NCBI GenBank assembly: GCA_029243245.1
Contig: JAQWSK010000007.1
Location: forward strand, 1-34,543
Length of the DNA: 34,543 bases
Source of the DNA: Flavobacteriaceae bacterium
GTDB taxonomy: Bacteria; Bacteroidota; Bacteroidia; Flavobacteriales; Flavobacteriaceae
Direction of reading: 5' to 3'
How positions within the stretch are numbered: the stretch's first letter is position 1; each line of letters starts with the position of its first letter. Shown here one piece after another: positions 26,130 to 33,502 of the stretch. The position numbers were made by a program, and so were the translations under genes. Under the pieces are notes generated by a model, which was not told the DNA's origin, made no database searches, and worked only from the letters and a program-made list of their open reading frames with translations.

Positions 26130-28106
26130 ATGAAATTTTTTAGAAAAAAAATATCAAACAAAAAATTACTTGACTTATATAAATCAATTGTCTTACCTAG
26201 AAAAATAGAAGAGAAGATGTTACTTCTTTTAAGACAAGGTAAAGTTTCCAAATGGTTTGGAGGTATTGGTCAAGAAGCTATTTCAGTCGGAATTACTTCT
26301 GCACTTAAAGATGATGAATACGTATTACCAATGCATAGGAATTTAGGTGTTTTTACTACAAGGAAAATTAAATTAAAAAACCTCTTTGGACAATGGCAAG
26401 GAAAGCCTATTGGTTTTACAAATGGAAGAGATAGAAGTTTTCATTTTGGTAGTAAGGAATTCAAAATAATTGGAATGATTTCTCATTTAGGGCCTCAGTT
26501 TGGAATTGCAAACGGTATAGCTCTAGCTAGTAAAATAAAAAAAGAAAAATCTGTTTGTGTTGTTTTTACTGGTGAAGGGGGAACTAGCGAAGGTGATTTT
26601 CATGAAGCTCTAAACGTTGCTTCTATTTGGGAACTACCTGTACTATTTTGTATAGAAAATAATGGATATGGTTTGTCCACTCCAACAAAAGAACAATTTG
26701 TTTTAAAAAATATTTCTGACAGAGGTGCTGCATATTCAATGGAATCTCATACAATTGATGGAAATAACATATTAGATGTATACTTAAAAGTTGATGAGAT
26801 CTTTAAAAGTCAGCGAATTAATCCAAGGCCTGTTTTAATAGAGTTTAAAACATTCAGAATTAGAGGTCATGAAGAAGCAAGTGGAACTTCATATGTTCCT
26901 CAAGAGTTGATGAACAAATGGAAACTGAAGGATCCTATTTTAAATTATAAGGAATTTCTGATAAAGGAAGGTGTCTTAAATCAAATTAAAATTAAAGAAA
27001 TTGATTTAAAAATTCAATCTGACATTCAATCAGCATGGGATAGTGCTAAAAATTCATCAGAAGTTTATTCTGATGAGAAAAATGAACTCAATGATGTTTA
27101 CTCAGTTTTTCAAAACAAAAAAACCAAACCTAGCGAAGATAAAGTAAACAAAAGGTTCGTAGATGCAATTTCAGAGGCTCACAGAGAAGCAATGTCACTT
27201 AATGATGATTTGGTAATTATGGGACAAGATATTGGTGAATATGGAGGAGTTTTTAAAATAACTGAAGGTCTGTTAAAGGAATTTGGCAAAGATAGGGTTA
27301 GAAATACTCCTATTTGCGAATCAATAATCGTATCAACTGCCTATGGATTAGCTATTAAAGGTCATAAGTCAATAGTAGAAATGCAATTTGCAGATTTTGT
27401 TTCAAGCGGATTTACACCTGTAGTTAATCTTTTAGCAAAATCATATTACAGATGGGGTCAAACCGCAGATATTGTTATTAGAATGCCATGTGGCGGTGGA
27501 GTAGGAGCAGGACCTTTTCATTCCCAAAGTAATGAATCATGGTTTACAACTGTACCAGGTCTTAAAGTTGCATATCCAGCATTTCCATATGAGGCTAAGG
27601 GATTATTGCATATGGCAATTGATGATCCAAATCCTATACTATTTTTTGAGCACAAAAAGCTTTATCGATCAATTGAAGAGGCAATACCAAAAGAGAAATA
27701 TTGTATAGAATTTGGAAAGGCTAAAGTAAGAAAAGAAGGTAGTGAATTAGTTATTATTTCATATGGCTTAGGAGTTCACTGGGCACTTGAAGAAGCTAGT
27801 AAATATCATGAAGGCAAAATCTGTGTTGTTGATTTAAATACACTTGTCCCTTGGGATCAAAATATGGTCTTTGAAATGGTAAAAAAATGTAACAAAGTAA
27901 TTCTTCTTCAAGAAGACAGTTCTTTCGGTGGTTACATGGGTGAAATTTCTGCTCAAATAGCAGAAAAATGTTTCGAATATCTAGATGCACCAATAGTTAA
28001 AGTTGGCTCATTAGACACACCTATTCCATTTGCATCAAAGCTTGAATCACAATATCTACCAAAAGAAAGATTAAAAGATAAAATTATTGAAGTTTTGAAT
28101 TATTAA
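26130..28106 (+). CDS. Fused alpha/beta 2-oxoacid dehydrogenase E1 (branched-chain type)
   Basis: The 658-residue protein joins E1-alpha (about 1-310) and E1-beta (about 340-658) of a branched-chain 2-oxoacid or acetoin/pyruvate dehydrogenase, which decarboxylates the 2-oxoacid and acylates the lipoyl group of E2. Alpha has the full thiamine diphosphate motif GEGGTSEGDFHEALN...ENNGYGLS at 148-181 and RIRGHEEA near 243. Beta has MGQDIGEYGGVFKITEGL near 364, RNTPICESIIVSTAYGLAI near 391, MQFADFVSSGF near 418, RMPCGGGVGAGPFHSQSNES near 451, and VVDLNTLVPWD. Such fusions are common in Bacteroidota. No E2 or E3 gene is nearby. A -7-like TACATTTA lies at 26108. Confidence 0.93.
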   Translation: MKFFRKKISNKKLLDLYKSIVLPRKIEEKMLLLLRQGKVSKWFGGIGQEAISVGITSALKDDEYVLPMHRNLGVFTTRKIKLKNLFGQWQGKPIGFTNGRDRSFHFGSKEFKIIGMISHLGPQFGIANGIALASKIKKEKSVCVVFTGEGGTSEGDFHEALNVASIWELPVLFCIENNGYGLSTPTKEQFVLKNISDRGAAYSMESHTIDGNNILDVYLKVDEIFKSQRINPRPVLIEFKTFRIRGHEEASGTSYVPQELMNKWKLKDPILNYKEFLIKEGVLNQIKIKEIDLKIQSDIQSAWDSAKNSSEVYSDEKNELNDVYSVFQNKKTKPSEDKVNKRFVDAISEAHREAMSLNDDLVIMGQDIGEYGGVFKITEGLLKEFGKDRVRNTPICESIIVSTAYGLAIKGHKSIVEMQFADFVSSGFTPVVNLLAKSYYRWGQTADIVIRMPCGGGVGAGPFHSQSNESWFTTVPGLKVAYPAFPYEAKGLLHMAIDDPNPILFFEHKKLYRSIEEAIPKEKYCIEFGKAKVRKEGSELVIISYGLGVHWALEEASKYHEGKICVVDLNTLVPWDQNMVFEMVKKCNKVILLQEDSSFGGYMGEISAQIAEKCFEYLDAPIVKVGSLDTPIPFASKLESQYLPKERLKDKIIEVLNY

Positions 28107-28228
28107 TTATCACGTTTTTCAAATTCTTCCTTTTTTTTATCTTTTACTCGCTTAAAAATTAAAACAATCAGTATTATTGCTAATGAAGTATAAAAAAATG
28201 AAATTAAAATCATTGAAATTTCAGACAT
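28103..28228 (-). CDS. Small single-span membrane protein, 41 residues
   Basis: The frame runs from ATG at 28228 to TAA at 28105-28103. The protein starts MSEISMILISFFYTSLAIIL, has one hydrophobic helix at about residues 6-25, and ends with a highly charged tail (KRVKDKKKEEFEKRDN), which predicts the N-terminus outside and the tail in the cytosol. It begins 13 bp after the YbjQ-family stop, so it is probably the last gene of that minus-strand run, and its stop overlaps the stop of the facing E1 gene. No family was recognised. The case rests on composition, position and the lack of any other content in this gap. Confidence 0.55.
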   Translation of the reverse strand: MSEISMILISFFYTSLAIILIVLIFKRVKDKKKEEFEKRDN

Positions 28229-28241
28229 AATTAATGCTAAA

Positions 28242-28556
28242 TTAGTTAGTCGTTACTGCAGTTCCATATACTAAAATCTCAGATGCGCCTTGCATAACCA
28301 TTGAAGTAGTTATTCTCACGTTTACAATAGCGTTAGCACCCATTTTAAGTGCATCTTCTTGCATACGTTTTAAGGCTTGCTCTCGAGAATCAGCTTGAAG
28401 TTTTGTGTATTCAGAGATTTCACCACCCACAAGGTTTTTTAAACCAGCAAATATATCAGACCCTACGTTTCTAGCTCTAACGGTACTTCCACGTGCAATT
28501 CCATGTACCTTAGAAATTTTTAAATTTGGTATGTCGGGTGTATTTACGATTATCAT
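28242..28556 (-). CDS. YbjQ/UPF0145-family protein (putative heavy-metal-binding domain)
   Basis: The 104-residue cytosolic protein is a complete YbjQ domain: ISKVHGIARGSTVRARNVGSDIFAGLKN (read at residues about 14-41), GGEISEYTKLQADSREQALK near 44, MGANAIVNVRI near 72 and ASEILVYGTAV at the end. The family assembles as pentamers in crystal structures; its biochemical role is unknown and the heavy-metal label is a domain name only. The start overlaps the stop of the upstream amidohydrolase gene (28553-28556), which implies translational coupling. Confidence 0.9.
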   Translation of the reverse strand: MIIVNTPDIPNLKISKVHGIARGSTVRARNVGSDIFAGLKNLVGGEISEYTKLQADSREQALKRMQEDALKMGANAIVNVRITTSMVMQGASEILVYGTAVTTN

Positions 28557-29683
28557 TTTAAAAAAAGGTTTTTATTAATACTTGGAAAAAGCTTTAAAGC
28601 ATTCTCATAGTATAATGATTTTAGAACTGAATCTGGAAGTGAAAGACCATACATTTTCCAATGTGCATGTCGTTTTCTGTAGTAGTCAAAATACTCATCG
28701 TCAGTTTCCAATACCCTAAAATAAGTAAAATATTCTGATATATTGTATGAATCCTTTCCAAAAAGAATTCGATTTTTATATTTAATCAAAAACTCTCGTG
28801 CTCTATTTGGTTGCCTTCCTAGTTCAGCAAGAACTGCTCCTATTTCTGTCATAACATTTTTGTGTTCATCCAAATGATCAGATAAAGCATTTAAATCATT
28901 AGCCATCCACCCCATATGAGCATTAATAAATATTGTTTCTGGATTTTTTCTAAAAATATCATGCTGTTCATGCATTAAAGTTTTAAACGTAGGAAACTTA
29001 GTGGAATCACCTCGATAACGTCCAGGCTTTTGTCTTAATTCAAGCCATCTCTCATTATATTTATTTTTATCAAGCCAAAAAGGTTCAGGCTCCCCAGTGT
29101 GTATTAATACTGGGATATTTAATTTACCGCATAAGTCCCAAATAGGATCTAATCTTGGATCATTTACACTAATTCTATTTCCATTTGAATCTTTGTCTGT
29201 TAATCCTAAAGATTTATATACTTTTAACCCAATAACACCATCATTAACAGCGTCACGAATTATTTTTAAAGTATTAGATTTAAAATCAGGCTCATCAATT
29301 TTTTCAAAATCAATATTTACAAATAAACCAAATCGGGTAGGGGCTGTTTCATTAATATTATCAAGAGATTTTTTTAAATATAGACCTCGAAAACCACTAA
29401 GATTAACCATAAAAGCCATATTAAGACTGTCCATTTCAAAAACAAGATTATCAAGGTTTTTAATAGGCATGTCGAATTGATGATTATGAACGTCTATAAA
29501 TGGATATTTGGACTTTCTTAATAAGGTTTCTTTTACATTTAAGGTGGATATAGGAGAATACTTTTCTATATCCATAACATTATTTTTTGTCTGTAAATAT
29601 GAAATAGAAAAGTGAATTAAAACAGTTATTATTAATATAAATAAAACAGTTTTAATCAAGTTTTTTAAGGTTACCAAAAACAC
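28553..29683 (-). CDS. Membrane-anchored amidohydrolase-family (TIM-barrel) metal hydrolase
   Basis: The 376-residue protein has an N-terminal membrane anchor (about 8-30, IKTVLFILIITVLIHFSISYL) and an amidohydrolase-2-type barrel that would lie in the periplasm. Metal and catalytic residues seen: DVHNH (His66, His68), LIHTGEP (His195), NAHMGW (His256) and FGKDSYN (Asp311). The set fits decarboxylase or hydrolase members. The start is GTG at 29683; the next ATG would remove the anchor. It lies 10 bp from the DUF2911 gene upstream and overlaps the YbjQ gene downstream. Substrate unknown. Confidence 0.85.
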   Translation of the reverse strand: MFLVTLKNLIKTVLFILIITVLIHFSISYLQTKNNVMDIEKYSPISTLNVKETLLRKSKYPFIDVHNHQFDMPIKNLDNLVFEMDSLNMAFMVNLSGFRGLYLKKSLDNINETAPTRFGLFVNIDFEKIDEPDFKSNTLKIIRDAVNDGVIGLKVYKSLGLTDKDSNGNRISVNDPRLDPIWDLCGKLNIPVLIHTGEPEPFWLDKNKYNERWLELRQKPGRYRGDSTKFPTFKTLMHEQHDIFRKNPETIFINAHMGWMANDLNALSDHLDEHKNVMTEIGAVLAELGRQPNRAREFLIKYKNRILFGKDSYNISEYFTYFRVLETDDEYFDYYRKRHAHWKMYGLSLPDSVLKSLYYENALKLFPSINKNLFLK

Positions 29684-29693
29684 AATGACACAA

Positions 29694-30236
29694 CTAATTT
29701 AATGGTACAAGAACCATAGTTGAATCCCATCGAATTCTTAATGATGTTCCAATGCTATCATCAACAAAATCAATGGTTAACTGTTCAATAATTTCTGTCA
29801 TTTGCTTTGAAGAAACATTAACTGAAATGATATCATAATTATAATCTGGTTCAGTATAACCAAAAGCACCAGCTTTAGTATTTAAAGTTATTTTCCAATG
29901 ATCATCAAATGGTACTGTGTACATTCTGTATTTACCAGGTTCAAGTGGACGTCCAGAAAAAGAAATAGTTTTATTGGTTTCAAATGTAGTAGCAAAATTA
30001 GCTCCAAGCCTCCAATATAAACTATATGGTACTAAAGCTCCATCAGCTAATTCACCAAAAATTAATCTATCCTTTTTATAAGGACGGCTGTAGTCAACTG
30101 CCATAACTAATTCATCTTTTATAATTTCAGCAGATCCTCTTGGGCTAGCTGGGTTAACGAAGATAGTGTATATCATTCCACAAATAAAAATGGCAGCTAC
30201 TATTGCAAGAATCTTTAAAATCTTAGAAAGTTTCAT
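29694..30236 (-). CDS. DUF2911 protein with N-terminal signal/anchor
   Basis: The 180-residue protein has a hydrophobic N-terminal segment (about 8-27, ILAIVAAIFICGMIYTIFV) followed by a DUF2911 domain that would be extracytoplasmic. Seen: NPASPRGSAEII near 28, VDYSRPYKKDRLIFGEL near 48-64, LVPYSLYWRLGANFAT near 68-83, LEPGKYRMYTVPFDDHWKI and AFGYTEPDYNYDIISV. These are the conserved strings of the family, which is common in Bacteroidota and has no known function. It is the first gene of a four-gene minus-strand run and divergent from the permease gene. Confidence 0.88.
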   Translation of the reverse strand: MKLSKILKILAIVAAIFICGMIYTIFVNPASPRGSAEIIKDELVMAVDYSRPYKKDRLIFGELADGALVPYSLYWRLGANFATTFETNKTISFSGRPLEPGKYRMYTVPFDDHWKITLNTKAGAFGYTEPDYNYDIISVNVSSKQMTEIIEQLTIDFVDDSIGTSLRIRWDSTMVLVPLN

Positions 30237-30309
30237 ATGAATAATTTAATATCTGCAATTTACATATAATTTGAGAGGGGATGGTATATTATTTATAATC
30301 AACTATTTC

Positions 30310-30352
30310 TATTTTACATAATATAAATTATAGACCACATTAATGTAAAATA
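30310..30352. repeat. Inverted repeat in the DUF2911/permease intergenic region
   Basis: TATTTTACAT (30310-30319) and its exact complement ATGTAAAATA (30343-30352) are separated by 23 bases. The site lies between divergent starts and could be an operator, but the region is extremely A+T-rich, so chance is a real alternative. No TAnnTTTG box was found in this 148-bp gap. Confidence 0.3.
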
Positions 30353-30384
30353 ATATATCTAATTATATGTTATATATTGCCTGT

Positions 30385-31659
30385 ATGAATGATTCAAAGG
30401 ATAGTATTGGTATATGGTCTAGTACTTCCCTAGTTGTAGGAAACATGGTTGGTTCTGGCGTATTTCTACTTCCTGCTTCTTTAGCTATATATGGTGCAAT
30501 TAGTTTGTTTGGGTGGTTATTTTCTTCGCTTGGGGCAATCTTATTAGCTTTAGTATTTGGAGAATTATCTAAAATATCAAATAAAAAACCTGGCGGTCCC
30601 TATTATTATACACGAAAATCTTTTGGAGATTTACCAGCATTCTTAGTTGCTTGGGGTTATTGGATATCAATTTGGTGTACAAATGCTGCAATCACTGTTG
30701 CATTACTTGGCTATTTAGGTGTATTATTTCCTTCGCTTAATTCTAACCCGTTATTATCAATTTGCACAGGCTTATTCTTTATTTGGTTTTTTACATGGAT
30801 AAATTCAAAGAAAATATCTACAATTGGTTTTGTTCAGACTCTCACAACAGCATTAAAAATAATACCGATAGTATTTGTAGGAATTATTGGCTTATTCTAT
30901 ATTGATTTTAATAATTTTTATCCTTTTAATGCTTCAGGCTTATCAAATTTTGAGGCAATTACAGCAACTACAACCCTTACTTTTTTTGCCTTTTTAGGCA
31001 TGGAAAGTGCTACAATACCTAGTGATAAGGTAAATAATGCAAGCACAACAATTAAAAAAGCAACAGTTTATGGTACTTTATTTGCCATCGTTATATACTT
31101 CACTAGTACTATCTCAATTATGGGATTAATTCCCTTAGAGGATTTAACTAATTCAAGTGCTCCATTTGCTGATTCTGCTGAGATAATTTCAGGTCCTTTT
31201 TCTAGAAAAATTGTAGCTATTGGTGCTGTAATTGCTACTATGGGTGCTTTAAATGGATGGATTCTAATTCAAGGTCAAATACCTATGTCTGCTTCAATTG
31301 ATGGTCTATTTCCTAAAATTTTTGGAAAAAAAAATAGTAACAACTCCCCTATATCAGGAATAATTATATCAAGTGTTTTAATCTCTCTTCTTTTACTAGC
31401 TAATTATTCTAAAACACTAGTCGAAGCTTTTACTTTTATGATTAAACTATCTACGTTGTCAGTTATAACACCTTATTTGTTTTCAACAGCTTGCTTAGCT
31501 CTTTTATCTAAAACAAATAATTTTCGACTAATTATTTCTTTTTTAGCATTTATTTTTTCAATTTGGATAATAATTGGTTGCGGTTTAGAAACTGTCACCC
31601 TAGGTTTTATTATGCTATTAGCAGGAATTCCCTTCTACTATTGGCTTAAAAGAAAATAA
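30385..31659 (+). CDS. APC-family amino acid/polyamine permease (AdiC-like)
   Basis: The protein is an inner-membrane transporter with about twelve helices. TM1 carries the substrate-backbone motif GNMVGSGVFLLPA near residue 18, the TM6 region has FFAFLGMESATIPSDKV, and NGWILIQGQIPMSASIDGLFPK matches the AdiC/CadB/PotE group, which exchanges cationic amino acids or their amines. The ATG at 30385 (MNDSKDSIGIW) is preferred because homologs begin close to this point. An in-frame ATG at 30367 adds MLYIAC and cannot be excluded. The Rieske oxygenase gene begins 4 bp after its stop, so the permease probably imports that enzyme's substrate or exports its product. Confidence 0.87.
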   Translation: MNDSKDSIGIWSSTSLVVGNMVGSGVFLLPASLAIYGAISLFGWLFSSLGAILLALVFGELSKISNKKPGGPYYYTRKSFGDLPAFLVAWGYWISIWCTNAAITVALLGYLGVLFPSLNSNPLLSICTGLFFIWFFTWINSKKISTIGFVQTLTTALKIIPIVFVGIIGLFYIDFNNFYPFNASGLSNFEAITATTTLTFFAFLGMESATIPSDKVNNASTTIKKATVYGTLFAIVIYFTSTISIMGLIPLEDLTNSSAPFADSAEIISGPFSRKIVAIGAVIATMGALNGWILIQGQIPMSASIDGLFPKIFGKKNSNNSPISGIIISSVLISLLLLANYSKTLVEAFTFMIKLSTLSVITPYLFSTACLALLSKTNNFRLIISFLAFIFSIWIIIGCGLETVTLGFIMLLAGIPFYYWLKRK

Positions 31660-31663
31660 ATAA

Positions 31664-32749
31664 ATGGAAAAATACTATGTAAATCCTAATATTGATGAAG
31701 CTAAAACATTACCCTCATCGTTTTATAAATCTTCAGAGACATTCTCAAACGTTAAGGATAATATTTTTTTAAAATGCTGGCATTTTGTAGGTGATGAAAA
31801 TAGTTTAATTCCTCTAACCAAAAGCGCATACCCATTTATTTTATTAGACAACTTCTTAAGTGAACCATTGGTTTTAATTAGAAACAAAAAAGATGAAATT
31901 AAATGCTTCTCTAATGTTTGTACGCATCGAGGTAATATTGTTATCAATGATCCAGGAAAATACCGAAACTTAATGTGCGGGTATCACGGTAGAAAATTTG
32001 ACCTAAATGGAAAGTTCATGTCGATGCCCGAATTTCAAGATGTTAAAGACTTCCCTTCTGCTTGTGATCACTTACATGAATTCAAAATTGAAAAGTTAGG
32101 TCCTTTTTTATTTGTGGGAATTAATCCAAAATTTGAGATTAATAATACTTTTAAAATTATGAATGAAAGAATTGGCTTCTTGCCAATCAATCAATTCAAA
32201 TTTGACAAAAACAAAAGCAAAGATTATCTAGTAAATTCTAATTGGGCACTTTATTGTGACAACTATTTGGAAGGATTTCATATTCCATTTGTACATGATG
32301 ATCTTAATGATGTACTAGATTATGGTGAATATGAAACATTAGTATATGATAAAATGAATCTTCAAATTGGCTATACCGATTCTAGTGAAGAAGTTTTTGA
32401 CTTTCCTAAGGGTCACCCAGATTATGGCAGAAATGTAGCTGCATATTACTATTGGATTTTTCCAAATTTGATGTTTAACTTCTATCCTTGGGGACTTTCA
32501 GTAAATATTGTAAAACCAATATCTATAAATCAAACAAGAGTGTCATTTAAATCTTATGTCTATGATGAATCTAAATTAAGCAATGGCGCTGGAGCAATTT
32601 TAGATAAAGTAGAAAGAGAAGATGAGTTTGTAGTTGAAGGAGTACAAAAAGGCATAAACTCCTCATTTTATAAATCAGGGCGCTTCTCTCCTACCAGAGA
32701 AAAAGGAGTTCATCATTTTCATAAATTACTTTCAGAGTTAATAAATTAA
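31664..32749 (+). CDS. Rieske non-heme iron oxygenase, alpha subunit
   Basis: The 361-residue protein has an N-terminal Rieske [2Fe-2S] domain with CTHRG (Cys86, His88) and CGYHGRKFDLNG (Cys105, His108), then a catalytic domain with the mononuclear iron site CDNYLEGFHIPFVH: Asp199 as the bridging acid, His206 and His211 as ligands. An acid in KVEREDEFVVEG is the probable third ligand, and the tail SGRFSPTREKGVHHFHKLL is usual for the family. The sequence is closer to choline, glycine-betaine and carnitine monooxygenases than to classical aromatic dioxygenases, but the substrate is an inference. No reductase or small subunit lies beside it. Confidence 0.9.
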   Translation: MEKYYVNPNIDEAKTLPSSFYKSSETFSNVKDNIFLKCWHFVGDENSLIPLTKSAYPFILLDNFLSEPLVLIRNKKDEIKCFSNVCTHRGNIVINDPGKYRNLMCGYHGRKFDLNGKFMSMPEFQDVKDFPSACDHLHEFKIEKLGPFLFVGINPKFEINNTFKIMNERIGFLPINQFKFDKNKSKDYLVNSNWALYCDNYLEGFHIPFVHDDLNDVLDYGEYETLVYDKMNLQIGYTDSSEEVFDFPKGHPDYGRNVAAYYYWIFPNLMFNFYPWGLSVNIVKPISINQTRVSFKSYVYDESKLSNGAGAILDKVEREDEFVVEGVQKGINSSFYKSGRFSPTREKGVHHFHKLLSELIN

Positions 32750-32805
32750 AAATATCTGATCATTTATAATATTGACACAACATAGTTTTATAAATATCTA
32801 ACAAA

Positions 32806-33471
32806 ATGAGGAAATCAATTTTTAATGCATTTGCTATATTTATTTCAATACTAGGTTCATTTGCTGTTGATAGATATATATCAGATATAAATGATCAAAA
32901 TTCAAAAGAGATTTTAGCTTCGAATATTCTCTACGAAATAGATCAAAATTATTATTCGCTTTTAGAGGTTAGATCTGCTTTAAAGTCTGTATTAGAAGTA
33001 ACTGATTCAATTCTTTTAAATTGGAATTCAATAAATTCAAAAAAAATAAAGGATTACTATATCGCAAATCAATATGCCCTTAGAGATGATTTAAAAACTA
33101 TTTTATCAAATTCACCTCCGCATAGGGTTAAAAAAATGTATTTTAATTCATTAATTAATTCTGGACTTATTCTTGAAGTTAAGAATAAAATTATAAGAGA
33201 GAAAATAGAGTCTATTTATGGTATAATTAATTCTGGCGTTAATTATGGAAACTCTAACTCAACAATGATTATAAATTGGTTTGATAAAAAGCAAAGATTA
33301 GAAGAGTCTATCGATCTTAACTTGGTATTTAACAAACATAAAAATTTTGAAATTTATAAACTAATACACGAAAGAAGAAGACTTCAAGTTGGAAGACTTT
33401 ATGGAATTGAAAACAGTATAAAATTCTTTGAGGAAATAAAAAATGAACTTAACACTAATTCATTTTTTTAA
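32806..33471 (+). CDS. Membrane-anchored hypothetical protein
   Basis: No family was recognised with confidence. The 221-residue protein has one N-terminal hydrophobic helix (about 5-22, IFNAFAIFISILGSFAV) followed by a long helical, charged region rich in Lys, Asn and Glu. The plan of a short membrane segment followed by a helical body beginning ILYEIDQNYYSLLEV resembles the flavobacterial DUF6090 group, but the characteristic GEIxLVVIGILIALQINNWNE string is missing. It begins 56 bp after the Rieske gene and may be separate from that pair. Base use matches its neighbours. Confidence 0.7.
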   Translation: MRKSIFNAFAIFISILGSFAVDRYISDINDQNSKEILASNILYEIDQNYYSLLEVRSALKSVLEVTDSILLNWNSINSKKIKDYYIANQYALRDDLKTILSNSPPHRVKKMYFNSLINSGLILEVKNKIIREKIESIYGIINSGVNYGNSNSTMIINWFDKKQRLEESIDLNLVFNKHKNFEIYKLIHERRRLQVGRLYGIENSIKFFEEIKNELNTNSFF

Positions 33472-33502
33472 AAAATAACTAATTTAAAAGTAGAAGACAT
33501 AC

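Noticed and set aside
29097-29480. 127-residue open frame antisense to the amidohydrolase
   Set aside because: Sits wholly inside a well-supported gene on the other strand and shows no recognisable domain.
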